In this document: positions 33,829-57,375 of the stretch, in pieces
How positions within the stretch are numbered: position 1 is the stretch's first letter
Layout of the letters: each line of letters starts with the position of its first letter
Assembly: GCF_021917145.1 (NCBI RefSeq)
Contig: NC_061078.1
Location: 5,735,386-5,799,385 of the forward strand
Origin: Hypomesus transpacificus
Taxonomy: Eukaryota; Chordata; Actinopteri; Osmeriformes; Osmeridae
Length of the DNA stretch: 64,000 nt
Direction: 5' to 3'
Notes under the pieces: generated by a model
Databases searched by the model: none
Told to the model about the DNA's origin: nothing
The model's input: only the letters and a program-made list of their open reading frames with translations
Program-made: the position numbers and the translations under genes

Positions 33829-35929
33829 ATGGACAAAGACATGTTTACTAAACTTGCATCGAGAATGGGTATAAGCTCCTTGAGAGTAATAAGGTGAGTC
33901 TTTTAAAATTCGTCGAACAACTGGTTGTTGCATGCAGCTAACTTTTATTTTTTGGGACTGGTGTGGTATCTGAGCTAGCTAGCTTTGTGCTAACATGGTT
34001 CGAGGCTAGCTTAGGGTGTTTTAAAATATCAATGAAACTGAATCTTGTTTTTGAAAGTGCATTCATCATCAATTGTCTGTCCTTAAAGCCAAGCGGAAGA
34101 ATATATTCGGTTATCTCAAGTGAAATGCACAGGACTTTGCAACAGCACGGCCACAAGCAAAGCTGTGATCTGCCTGGAGCTGGCCGCAACTTGTATGAAG
34201 CTACCCATTGATAAAGTAAGAAAGAATAATACATGTTTTGGTTAGCAAAAACAAACATTGAAATGATGTCTAAGAGCAGGACCTCAACTTTCTCCATTTA
34301 ATAGGTATATGCCATACAATTATCCGGATTAAATAAGAAGCTGTATCAGAGTGATCTGAAATCCATGGAGTGTCTCCTGGGTCTTGAGTCTCACCTGGGC
34401 TTGAGAGATCTGGCTGTGCAGTACGGGTGCATGGACGCTGTCAAACTTTCTGCACAGATACTTGAAAGGTGAGACTTGTAGTGATCCTTGGAGTTTGGGG
34501 TTTACAATCCAGCTCACTACTCTGGATATGTTCAGTGCACTTTCCACTCTTCTTAACGGTTTCATTTTGTCTGACTTATCTTTACTACATTAAAGATGTA
34601 TTGGTTTATTATACTATTGACTCTTTCAGGTATGAGGCTAGTCTACCAGCTGCCCAGCAACAAGACCTGGACCTGTCTAAACCCCTCTTTACAACCGCCG
34701 CCCTGTACACTGCTTGCAAGTAAGTAGTTCTATGATAGTGTAGAGATCCATGCTACATTTTCCGGTGTTCTCTCGACCAGTTTATCTTTCTATCAGTTTT
34801 GTTATGGTTAAGCTTCTCACCAACTTAACATTTCCACTTACCATGAGAGTTTTGCTTCATGCTCCAGGTGTCTGAAGATGAAAGTGGACAGGAAGCTAGC
34901 TTTGTCATCTGGTGCTAAGAAGGGCATTTTTGACAGGCTGTGCACCCTGCTACTGAGGCTGGGCCAGGAGATGGGCAGTAAGTGTTTCAATAGTAAAAAT
35001 AAAAGGTTATATTAAAAGGATTGCTTTGGAAAGAGCACTAGACTTTTATTTTGAATCCAGAGTTTCATGCTTTTCTGGTTCAAACCCTTTATTCACAACC
35101 ATCGTTTGGATTGGCCCTCCTTTTTTTTTTAGACCAGGCGAGCTAATGCTTTGGCTAACTGCCTGATGCTGTTCCATTTCTTCATGTTGTCATGGCGACA
35201 GTGTAGCGCTGCAGGCTGAATGTGTCCTTGCTCTCCTGTAGTGAAACGCGCACACACACGCAACCTTGTTTTGATGTAGACCACACATTAGTCTGTGAGA
35301 AAGTCCAGCCTATTTCAATAGATTCAATGTGCGTACTGGCATGCGCTCACCCCACGCTTCGTTTAATGGTTTGATGTTCAAATGTGATAGTTGAGTCCAT
35401 TCTGGTTTCCTTCCCGCAGAAGAAACCACTCCGTTGAAGCCCCCAATAAAAGCACATCTAAAACGACAGAAGACCCTGATGGAGAGCATTGAACTGGCAG
35501 AGCATGGTGAGGGATCTTGTATTCATAGTGTTCTTGTAGAACGATAAGCACATGAAGCACTATTGTGGAACTATGATGATTATGCTAATCTCTAGAATCT
35601 TCATCATGATTGCTTCCATGGCCAATATATTGACGAGCACGTTTGCATCAGTTTGAACACATTTTATTCCAACCACGTAAATCTGTTCATGGCCACCCAA
35701 TTATCTCAGTAAAAAAACAGATCTGCTTGGAGACAGTGTTAATTGTGCTTAACCGTCACCACTGTTTATCAAAGTGCTGTTTTTTCTTTTTCCTTCTTCA
35801 GAGGATGAGCTGCGTACGTCGCCAAAGCAACAGAGGGAGGAGTCAGAGGAAAGTGTCACTCAAGACTACGAGGCATGGAAGAGGAAGATTTTAGAAAATG
35901 CCCTGAAAGCTAAGAATGTACACTCATGA
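33829..35929 (+). CDS. orc6: Origin recognition complex subunit 6 (7 exons)
   Basis: Exons 33829-33893, 34089-34215, 34305-34468, 34630-34719, 34868-34977, 35420-35506 and 35802-35929 sum to 771 nt, giving 256 aa (human 252). The first block is an N-terminal cyclin-like (TFIIB-like) domain (MGISSLRVIR, EEYIRLSQVKC). The next region has LSGLNKKLYQSDLKSMECLLGL cut by ordinary substitutions, then LRDLAVQYGCMDAVKLSAQI and LDLSKPLFTTAALYTACKCL, a second cyclin-like fold. A basic linker (PLKPPIKAHLKRQK) follows. The C-terminal helix is TQDYEAWKRKILENAL; its tyrosine, Y237, matches human Y232, mutated in Meier-Gorlin syndrome, and this helix binds ORC3. Orc6 helps ORC load MCM at origins and also acts in cytokinesis. 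Splice phases agree throughout. It is divergent from vps35 and convergent with mylk3. Confidence 0.97.
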
Positions 35930-36302
35930 TGACAAAGAAGACATCCATCTGATTGTCTTCTGGACAATAAGGAGCTGAGAACAGAGGTCCTTGTATCCAG
36001 GGAGAGGAGACGAGAGAGGGTCAACTCTGGTCAAATAGTTCTATAATAGACCAGCTATAATGTGGTCCAGTTTCCCTTGATGTGCTGTAAAATCTGTTAT
36101 CTTGGGGATGGTTAATGTTTTTTAGTTGTTCTTTTGTTTTTTTTTCATGACATGATTGTGATATAAGTACTGTCATGGTTTTATTGTTCGTGTATTTTAT
36201 GTTCTTTAATTTAGTCTACCCCCAGTTGCATAGCTACAGTTCAATGGATTCACTGACACATTCCCAAAAGACAGTACTATAAATTGTCTCTGTCAATGTT
36301 TT

Positions 36303-36308
36303 AATAAA
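36303..36308 (+). terminator. Poly(A) signal of orc6
   Basis: AATAAA about 375 nt after the orc6 stop codon, followed by T-rich and GT-containing sequence (TTCCTTTATGTTCCTTGT). It is a good candidate for the orc6 3' end. Confidence 0.6.
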
Positions 36309-36534
36309 TTATTTCCTTTATGTTCCTTGTAAATTCACATCAATTATTGGATGAGGAGGTTGGGCTACACATTCGTAAGGACATAATAGGATATTGTGGA
36401 GTAATATGAAAGCTAGTCACTTCAGGCCCATATTTACTTTTTTTTGTTTTGTTTACTGTCTTTATAATGGCAATAGTTATAATGATGATGATGGGTATCA
36501 ACCCAAGTAGTGTAGCTCTTATTTGTAACATGCT

Positions 36535-36540
36535 TTTATT
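36535..36540 (-). terminator. Candidate poly(A) signal of mylk3
   Basis: TTTATT on the plus strand reads AATAAA on the minus strand, about 710 nt past the mylk3 stop. With the orc6 signal at 36303 the two convergent 3' UTRs would come within about 200 bp of each other without overlapping. Confidence 0.4.
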
Positions 36541-37252
36541 CATTGTTGATTAAATGCTTGGTATATCTGGGCCTCATTGCTCCATAAGCCTTCACAGAAG
36601 GTAATATATAATTGTCAAATTCGACAGATTGATTCAACTGGTCTATTGCATACCATCTAGTAGGTCATGTGACTAATGTGCCATTGATTTCAATATATAG
36701 TATCAAAGAAAACATTTGTCAGCAAAGCTCCACTTTAAACATACAGTACATCCCAAAGGTTTGTCTTCGATCAGCACATAAATAATATTTCAAATGAAGA
36801 GTAGGAAGGAAGGAAACATTTCAACTCTCCAGAACAACACTGTAGCTGCACTGTAAAGATAAATTGAGAACAACATACTGTAATCTGTCTGATAAGTCCA
36901 CGTCTGCCAAAGCAAAAGAGTCTCTGATCCAGACGGATCAGCCTCCCAGACAGACCTCTAGGTAATAGGCGAAGGGATAGGGGCAGTAGGGACACATCCC
37001 TACTAATGTTGAGCCCATTGAAACATCCCCTCAAATAATTAGCGCTGGGGTTGTTAGTTTCAACCAAAACTTGTACTTTGCGCTACAAGATGGGGAGGGG
37101 TGGCTTGATCTCAATACATTTCTACATGAAATACGCTGCAAAGAGTTTTCTCCTCACTAATGATAGTCCTATGGATGCTGTCCAGGCAGGCAGCCGTAGA
37201 TGTGAAGGAGGGATGTCCTCACAGCCAGGTGAGGGCCAGCCTGACAGAGTTG

Positions 37253-48135
<10,883 letters not shown>

Positions 48136-48331
48136 CGTGTCCGTGTGAGGAGAGGTTAAACGAGAGAGCGGCAGAGGAGAGGAGCGGTCCTGCTAATCCA
48201 CTCGGCTCCTCATGGACTGGTGTTTGGTTTGGAAGACCTTTCAAGGTGTCCTGGTGGCTATTCCACCCTTATTCTCCCTCTCAATCTCTCGCCCTCTCTC
48301 TACTGCTATTTGCCTTTCTCTCCCTCTCACA

Positions 48332-48333
<2 letters not shown>

Positions 48334-48397
<64 letters not shown>
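48334..48397. repeat. TC microsatellite (about 64 bp)
   Basis: A (TC)n tract about 200 bp upstream of the mylk3 start codon, so it may lie in the 5' UTR or promoter. On the mylk3 strand it reads (GA)n, a GAGA-type sequence. Confidence 0.93.
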
Positions 48398-48402
<5 letters not shown>

Positions 48403-51400
48403 ATGTAGATAGGCAGCTCTGTGGAACTCTGTTGTCTAAATGTGCCAGAGACATGACACCACTTAAATAAACACCTCCTCCTCGCTATCTTATCTCTCCA
48501 CTTGTCTGCCCTCCTCCCCCCTCCCCCCCTCACCCCTTTACCCCTGTGCAAATGTTTTTTTTAATAAAGCAGGCGACTGGTCACTGCCAAGATTCCAATG
48601 GCAGCTTGACGTCACAGAAACATGTAAATTCACCTCGAACGATGCTGTTGACTAGTTGGCATGTCGGGAATGACATTTTCCAATACAGTCCTCCCTCCGC
48701 TAAGTTGGTCGAAAATGTAACCAGGAGCTTTGGGAAGGTTGTTGCTTCAAGCATGCGGCCATCCTGCTGCTGTTGCAACCACCAAACTTGTTTGTTTGTT
48801 TTGTTTTGTGGGTCTTTGAAGAGTTTTAAAGGGGAGGGAGGGTGACAGGGCCCCAACAGAGTGAACTAGTGGGTGGCTTCAACATTCTGGCTTGCTCTCA
48901 GCTTGTCCTCCTCCTCAGTGCAGCTGCCCTAGTTGTCTCACAATGCCCTGCGTGGTAGAGAGGAACGTGACTTGACATTGGCTGGCACTCTCCTGTAAAA
49001 ATAAACCGGGGGCGGACAGTGGGACGATGATGAACTGCAGTCAGGAAGCTCGGCAGTTGACCTGCAATCTCACTCAGGATCCTCGATGCACCTTGGTTAT
49101 TAGAGACAATACACTTTACTTTCGAAAATCAACAACACCTGGGTTGATCCCCCTCTCAGCTGTTTGGAAGGTTTGTTGTTCAACTAAAAGACTCATCTCA
49201 AACACTTACCTGGAGTGGTTGGTAAATAAACAGGATACGATTTACAACTCTGAATACACACACTGCATTACATGTAATTCTCCTGAGGAAACCCCTGACT
49301 GATAATAAAGAGAAGCCTAACAGCGCCTAATCTTTTCATAGAGAAAAACATTTCCTGGTATGTTGGAGCAGAGCAAAACAAGGACCACAACTAAAAAACC
49401 ATAATGATATCATGAACTCTATCGATATACAGCAGGTCATACAGTAGTATGTGTTAATCCCAGCCATAATTTTAAACGTGTCATCCTATCGTTTTTATAC
49501 ACCACATGTAAATACAAGTAAAAGTTCCATTGATTCACCGAAGTCTACCAAAGATTCTGGAGCATTCGAGACCATGGAGAGGCTGGGAAGCCATGAACAG
49601 ATCCCAATCTCAGAATCAAATATTCCAGAGGTGGAACATTAAACCCTCATACACCTCCAAAAGCATTGGCTCTGTCTGGTAACACAGGCAGAGCTGGCTC
49701 AATCACCAATCACCGGCCTCAAAGCCTGCAGATACACACTCACTCCACATGCCCAGGCTTCGGCTTAGTAAGTCGACATTCTTTCAGGTGGGGGTAGGAC
49801 ATTGCAGCTCTCTACCTTTTCACACACTGTGCTACTAAACACCATCTCAGCTGAGCCACATAGCTGGAAGGTAGAGGACAGTCCTTTAGGCTCATGGAAA
49901 TGGCCAGAATGTAAGCCAGGGACTTTCCTAAAGTCCCTCCTCATAAGAACATAGCCCCCCAGCTTTGGCCGTTGGCCAGGAGCCGACCCGCTGATACATA
50001 ACCATGTTACACAACCATGCCTACCAGCCATGCACAATTGAAACCTCTTGAAAGAACAGTGTCAAACAACAGGAATGGAGCACCAAGGTGGTTTTCCACC
50101 AAAGGGCGGGTCTCTAACCAAGTAAGAGGTGGGAGGGGCTATGTTATGAAGTGAAACATCTCTATTTACTGTCTCCACCAATAAACCCCAGGGCCAGACC
50201 AGTTGGAATCCTAGCATGACAACAGTCTTGGCAGAAGTGCCGTCCTCATAACAGTCCCCTTTGAGAACAGGTAACCTTAAGCGCAGATCTCCAACCAGCT
50301 AAATCTTTCCAATTCCTAACCTCAATCATTAGAAAGAGGGATCATATAAAACTGTTGTCTGGGGGGGGGATATCATTCCTGTTCAGAACATTGCATGAGA
50401 TAATAAGACAGACATGAGGCAGAAGATGCAATGTGTGAACATGGCCAGGCACTAATGACCTCCCTGGTATAGACTACTCAAGCTGGGATTAAACACCTGT
50501 GTACTTCTTGCCTATTCCAAGCTTTCACCATTAAACCTGTCAGTGCAAGGACACCATTTAGGCTACAGCATGGATAGGTTTTCACAAGTCTTGTTAACTC
50601 TTTTGCCTGGTGAAAGATAATACATTGTAGAATGTTTCTGAAAGATAACTGCATAGTTTCCATCCTGCTACCCTAGCTTGAGGTAGCCATCCCCCAACTG
50701 AGTGACAGAGTTACGAGGGCTAGGTTGAAAGAGGTTGAGGGTGAAGGTTGGTCAGAGGTTTGTCGGTGTAGCCCTAAAAGCTAATTCCATCGCCCCTGAC
50801 AGGTGTGCTCCTCAGTAATCCAATACCATAGACCTCTCTCAACCTCAGACCGGGACATCACGTTATAGCCAACTTCTTCATCTTAATCACCCTCCATGGT
50901 TTTACTCACAGGTTCTCCAACCCCCCAGGAGAGAATGACAAGCCCTACCCCAGAGAAAGTGAGGTCACTGTGAGTGGAACATGCTGGTCAGGCTGATAGA
51001 GAGTTGAAGGGGACGGTGATCAGATGAAGAGTGTAAAACACAAGGAAGTGTTTACCTCCTGCTCTGCAGAGGGCTGGCAGGCTCTGGAGATCTAAAGCTG
51101 GACAGTGTTTATAGCACTTAGTAGCCCACCTTTTCTCTCCGACCCCTGGTATTTTTACGAAACGGCCACGCTCCAGCCCAGCGTGCGATGATTATTCGAG
51201 TGGCTTTCAACAGCACTACTGGTAATGCAGCACTGTGCGAGAGAGTGACAAACTCGTCACTCAAAAGTCCTCATTGCTCTTCTTCTAGTAAATCGTAGAG
51301 CTATAAAGTCAGCACTACATGGCTGGCCTTTGTTGTGGCCCATGGTGGTGTGCAGAGGTGGACAGAGGTGGCTGAAATGAGTGGAGTGTTAACAATGTGA

Positions 51401-53667
51401 TGTCTCCACAGAGCTCTATGACCTGGAGCTTGAGATGTGATACCCAGATGGGGGTTGCTCTCTGAATAACACCTCTCTCTTTGTCTCTCTCTCTTTCATT
51501 CTCTCATTCTCTCTCTGTCTTTTTCCCATGATTCTGAAGTAGCAAATTATTTGTAAATTAAAGAAAAAGTCTAAATTGTCATCACTATCATTGTACTATT
51601 TTAAAAATGAGATTTGATCAGTCAAATAATATACTCAAACAAAATCTTAAGAGATAAGTAAATGTTTGCAAACCATTTAGTAACAACATTAATTCCTATC
51701 AATATACTTGTGTATATTCATATATCCATTGACATCAATACATTCATCTCCATAAATAAATGTGCCAACCTTAAACAATTGTTAACATAAACATTCTCAA
51801 ATGTATTGTTAGCAATGGTTTAGAATTGTCTTATAAAATATCTTTGTTACAAAGTGTTACCTATTCCTTGTGCAGTTAATTACGCTTCGGAAATAGAAAT
51901 GTCTCTGCTGTGCCAGTTGAGCAAAATTAAATTGAAATTTAATTTAATTTAATATTCTAATTTATTATATAATGATGTGTCTGTCAGTGCCTTAGTCCTA
52001 ATGCATAATTGATTTGGAAGAATATTTTCTAGAAATTAACTTTCCCAGATGTTTAATCACATTTTAACATGTACTAACTCTGAGATGCAGTTAAAGAAAG
52101 TTGATGAGAAAGAATAATTTGCTACTGGGGGAAATTGTATTTGTATGGCCCTGTTCACACGAAATGTCACAGAGGACTTCACAGATGCCCACAGATGAGC
52201 ACCCATAACCAAACTAAACTCTCAAACTCCAAATCAAGTGTTACTCTCTCCCGACTATCAGCAGAGCTGTGGAGTGTCTCTTACCGTAAACTTCCGTATG
52301 TAGTCAGAAACACTGAACCCTCTGGTCCTGAGCTGTAGAGATCTCTGGACAAAGGTCCCCATCACGGTCCATTCATCCAGGGCTAGGAGTCAGCTGTACG
52401 TGTGCTCCCCAGACTCTGGGCTCTGTGTCTGGAGGAGGGAGAGACAAGCGAAGACAGGCCTCCAGGAAGCTGAAACATGGTGGAAATGCTGAGAGAGAAG
52501 AAAGAGACACTTTTGTTGACAGAGACAACTCTATCTCATCACCCCCCTCTCCCTGCCCACCTCTCTCTGATAGCCCTGGGCGTCATTTCAGGGGTCCCAG
52601 TCCCCAACCCATCCCATCCTGCTATCTGTACGCCTGCCCCCCACCCGCTCCCCCCCCTCCAGCCCACCCTTCCAACCACTGCCGACCCAGAGTCTGAAAC
52701 CACTTCCTGCTGAGAGATAGCAGCTGCCTGAGATTAAACAGGGTATGCAGGAAATGCGAGTGTCCTGTTTTATTAATAGGGGTTCAGATTGGTTGTTTTG
52801 TTTTGGACGCTGTGTGTGTGTGTGTTTGTGTGTGTGCATGCTTGTGTGTGTGTTGGGATGGGATGGCGAGTGTCTCCATCTTTACTCCTCCTATGTGCCA
52901 CCTCTGTGATGATGGCCAAGAAGACTGATGATCTGAGGCGAAGAGAACCTCCCTTCTCAGCTAACTCACCAAGCCCCCCCCGTCACACCACTTTGTGTGC
53001 CTGTTTGTGCGTACCTGTGTGTGTGTTTGTGTGTACGTGTGTGCCTGAGTGAGTGTGTGTGTGTCCATCTGTGCATGTGTCCCAAATTCTGTGCGTGTGT
53101 CTGCCTGAGTCTGCCTTCCTCAGTGTGTGTGTGTGTGTGTGTGTGTGTGCAGGAACTTGTCAGGGAACTGATCCCACACGCCTCTGCTGAGCTGAGTGCA
53201 GGGCTGCAGAGTGCGTCACCAACACTTAAATGAAGGGGCATCGTGTTGCTTGTCTAAACCTCAGAAACGCCCTCTGCGCACACACAAACAAGGCAAAGGA
53301 AAAGACACACACACACACACGTACACACATCTTAAACACAAGGATAGATGAGGTGCATCCATGGATGGAGTGGAAAGGTCCACCCCTTCTCACCTTACCA
53401 ACCCCCTCACAGACAGACTGTTTTCCCATTGCAGTTTCCCCCTCATCACATCACCTTGTTTGTCAGGGCAGAGGGGCAGCAGGGTCTCAACACCCCCTCT
53501 GGAGGATTGTTACCAGACAGGATCGTCCACAGGTGATTGGTCCACTTCTCTGATGTAAATGACAGTGTGCAAACCTGCTGCATGTGGTGGTAATACTGCT
53601 GAACCTAAATGTAGGTGAGAATAAGACACTGAGATGGGATGGTGGTGATGAGGGTCAGGGTTCAGGT

Positions 53668-53744
53668 GAGGAGGAGGAGGAGGAGGAGGAGGAGGAGGAG
53701 GAGGAGGAGGAGGAGGAGGAGGAGGAGGAGGAGGAGGAGGAGGA
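53668..53744. repeat. GAG trinucleotide repeat (about 25 units)
   Basis: About 25 uninterrupted GAG/AGG triplets. Translations give poly-E or poly-P tracts, which are artefacts of the repeat. Confidence 0.95.
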
Positions 53745-54596
53745 ACTGATGAGCATTTTAATACCTTCACTTCCTCACTGTGTGGTCCATGACTCAGTTT
53801 ACAGCTGGACATTGATTATAAAGGACTATTATACATCAGCATCACCCAAAGCGTATTCATTGCTGTCATCACGTTTGAATGACTGACTCTGCCATTCATG
53901 CTGTGTGTGTGTAAGTGTGTGTGTGTGTGTGTGTGCAAGTGTGTGTGTGTGTGTGCGTGTCTGTGTCTGTGTGTGTGTGTGTTGGGGAGAAGGGGGGTTA
54001 CACGTGTGTATACCGTCTGCACATATATCCTGTACCCATCCTTTCTCAAACATGTTCACCCAGGTCTCATATCTCCCTCACAGCTGCAAACATATTTTTC
54101 AAATATCTCTTTGTTCTACTGCTAACTGATTATTCCACGTGTTAATCCGCTTTATCAGAGAAAAACACAAACAGAATATGATTCCCACAGTCCTTTCCTT
54201 TATTTATTTTTTATTAAATGCAATTGATATGGATCATTTTTTAAGTCAATGGGTTTGTTTTTTGGAGGTGCACGGTTGTATGGTTTGTTCCCCATGACGA
54301 CAAACTAAAGAAGAGGAGAAAGGACAATGCCAGTGCTTTACTGAGTCATGATGCACCAAAAGGTAATCCACTGGTGGCTGCAAGCCTGTGACTCCGTTGA
54401 TGAATAATACGTTTGCGAGCCGCAGCTGCTCCTTCGCGTCATTGGACTGCCCTCTGGTGGCTGGCAGAGGGAACTGCATCACTGGATTGGAAAATATTCC
54501 TGACCTAGTTCAACTAGCTATTTAAAACAGTTGGAGTACACTGCACTTGCACTTGAAAAGGAAAGAAGGCTAAGGTGAAGTGTGTGTTAAAAAGAT

Positions 54597-54598
<2 letters not shown>

Positions 54599-54695
<97 letters not shown>

Positions 54696-54765
54696 CAGAG
54701 AGAGACGGAGAGACAGAGAGAGACAGAGAGAGACAGAGACAGAGAGAGACAGAGACAGAGAGAGA

Positions 54766-54851
<86 letters not shown>
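54599..54851. repeat. Long GA microsatellite (about 250 bp) with a degenerate centre
   Basis: Two (AG)n arms flank a centre (about 54690-54772) with GACAGAGA-type variant units. This is the longest simple repeat in the window, and its assembled length should be treated as approximate. Confidence 0.95.
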
Positions 54852-54854
<3 letters not shown>

Positions 54855-56850
54855 GCTGGAGAGAAAGAGAAGATACATTTATTGTTCCCCTGTAGACACC
54901 TCAAATAGGCTGGTCTATTCAAAACTAGTGCATTAGTGTATCGCTCAACATCAGCCACAGAGCCACATGAAGAAGATCCATCTGATTTGGTATATATTTC
55001 TCCCCCCTACCCTTCTCCCTTCCCCCCTTACAAACACACACAATCACATTTTCCTCTCCATTCTCTCTGACTCCCTACTTGTTCAGAGACCTAATAAGGA
55101 CAGAGGAACTGGGAGATTTCCCTTGGCAACCAACATTCATTTCCCTCATGCTTTAAATTTCAGATCACAGACAATCTTACTGAAGCCTTGTGAAAATGTG
55201 GGAAGCCGCTAAGCCATTAATTTTTTTCAAATGTTAAAAAATGTGTCATGAAGGGTTATACACAGATATGGTGATCTCGTGTGTGGTAGGCAGGGTGTTT
55301 AAATAACTGTGAAGAACAAAAGAATCAGTGGGTTGGAAAGGTTCAAGTAGTTTTTGCATCACAGCTAGAATCCTCCAATCAGCCCTCCTTATGCAAATCA
55401 AACTACCTCAAGCCACTCTACATGGTGTTGTCCTTTACAACTTTACAAGTACTGAGGTCAGTTCAAAGAAGCTACAGCATACTACACAGGCAATGTATTT
55501 GAATTGTGTCCCATCCTGCCTCCACCCTCAAATTCTTTCCCTACGCTGAAAACACATTCAGATTTCAATTGTTTAGCATCAGCGCGAGGTGTGCATAGAG
55601 GTTCCATGGAAACTGGGCCGGGTTCCAGGTGTCTGAGCCTCTAACAGGAGGGTCTGTCGTTTGTGTTTATATGTGCCTGTTGTGAAAGAGCACCAGCTGT
55701 ATCCAAGGGAAGCAGTCGCTTCACAAACAGGTGTATAAGGGGACCTTTGCCCACTGCTAGCTGGGTAATGGAGTTTTATACATGGTGTATTTTTATATGG
55801 TGTATTTTGTGGTGTATTTATATTTTTTTTAAGGAGTCACTTTATACATCTGTACCAACAAACTTTATTCAAATTATTGATTACAGTATTCCTTGACAAT
55901 GTCAGTGTTTGTGAGATAAAGGAGCCACTGATCTGATTGGTCTTTAGAAGGTTTTGATTTACATTTGTACATACGCTGACATCCACATTAAATCTCCAGA
56001 CAAGGACTCCAGCATTAGAGATCAATGAGCTGTGATTCTCCACCTAACTAGATATTGGATCTATGCTGAAGCTTTGACTTTGGGACAGTCACAGTAGCTC
56101 ATACAATATAGCATTCAATAACATAAAACAAAGGATAAGATATTAATTTAAGGTAGTATAGGCATTATAAATAGACATAGCCGAAGCCGAGAACATACTC
56201 ACAAAGTGTTTTGCATGGTATAAAAAGAGCCTTTAGACTCACAAACAAATATCAAGGAGGAGCCAAGAACACCACAGAAGTTAGTTGCAATGCTGTTGCC
56301 ATGCAACATTACCTTGCAACAATATATGCCCTTTACGTTTTAAAACGCTGTTTCAACAAAGCTGAGCCTCACAATATGACTTTGACATGATAATCTACAA
56401 CATATTATATAAAATTGAAATAAAAGATAAATATTCAGACCGATTCCTAAGCAAAATTGTAATCAATTGGTTCCTGTTTTCCCATCCAGTGGCACTAGAG
56501 TCTGTTCAGGCTTCAACACTAAATTACAATCAGCTAGAAATGTACTTTATAGAGTAGTTCCAGTATAAGTGCTCAGCATGTGTCAGATCTATGCACTACA
56601 TATCGGTCTGTACTGCTGTAAATATTTCACTCTACTGAACGCTTCCTGTTTGCTTTCATCTCCGCTGCTTCCCTCAGCACCCCAGGCCATGTCCAATCGT
56701 CTGACACCAAGGTTATTTGCAGACAAAGCCCTTCCAGGTCAGAGTTAACGTTCCCATTGGAGCAGAGACACATGTCTGTGGTGGTTAATGAGTCCTTCTC
56801 TCACCACAGACAGTCTCCGGTGGCTGTTCCTTCTGTTTGATCCACAGAGT

Positions 56851-57294
56851 CTACAGGATCAGTCTCTGGCCCAAGATCTTCCTGTTGATCTCTGCCAGGG
56901 CCACAGAAAAAACGAAAGCCTTCTCATCTGAGAGATTGGCATAAATGTCCACTTCCTTCTCTTGTTTTTCTGCAGCAAAAGAAAACAAAAATAGTATTAA
57001 TGAACAAACTGTACCCGCATGTATGGCTTGGCATTGTGGATTGTAAAATTGGATTCCCCTGTGCCTTATAGCCTTTGCATTCCTTTAGATTTAACATGAT
57101 CAGACAGGATTAACACACGTTATTCCTTACCATGTGTCATCTAAATGTATCCCACCATTTTAGATCTCAACAGAGTCTCTTCAGAGTCAGTGAAAATGGG
57201 GATTTTAAGGAAAGACACAGAATAGAGAGGAGGCTCTGCCCTTAGAGATGGGCTGACAAAGCTGGGCTGAAACCAAGGACGGCATGATTTATTT

Positions 57295-57375
<81 letters not shown>

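Larger units (their letters stand above)
48136..56850. other. Intergenic region between mylk3 and the C16orf87 homologue
   Basis: No protein-coding exon can be supported in these 8.7 kb. The first kilobase should include the mylk3 promoter and 5' UTR; an AT-rich motif close to a MEF2 site (TAAAAATAAA) occurs near 48996-49005. The region holds several long simple repeats, listed separately, and CA/GT tracts near 52810-52850, 53110-53150, 53305-53325 and 53900-53980. It also contains AT-rich sequence (51540-52100). The last part probably includes the C16orf87-homologue 3' UTR; a minus-strand AATAAA lies at 55864-55869. Confidence 0.5.

Noticed and set aside
53510-53886. Poly-E and poly-P frames
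   Set aside because: Produced by the GAG triplet repeat at 53668-53744, with no splice context or protein features around it.
54570-54958. Open frames encoding poly-(ER) or poly-(SL)
   Set aside because: Direct translation of a (GA)n microsatellite; the same applies to the tracts at 39438-39933, 48212-48551 and 57298-57372.
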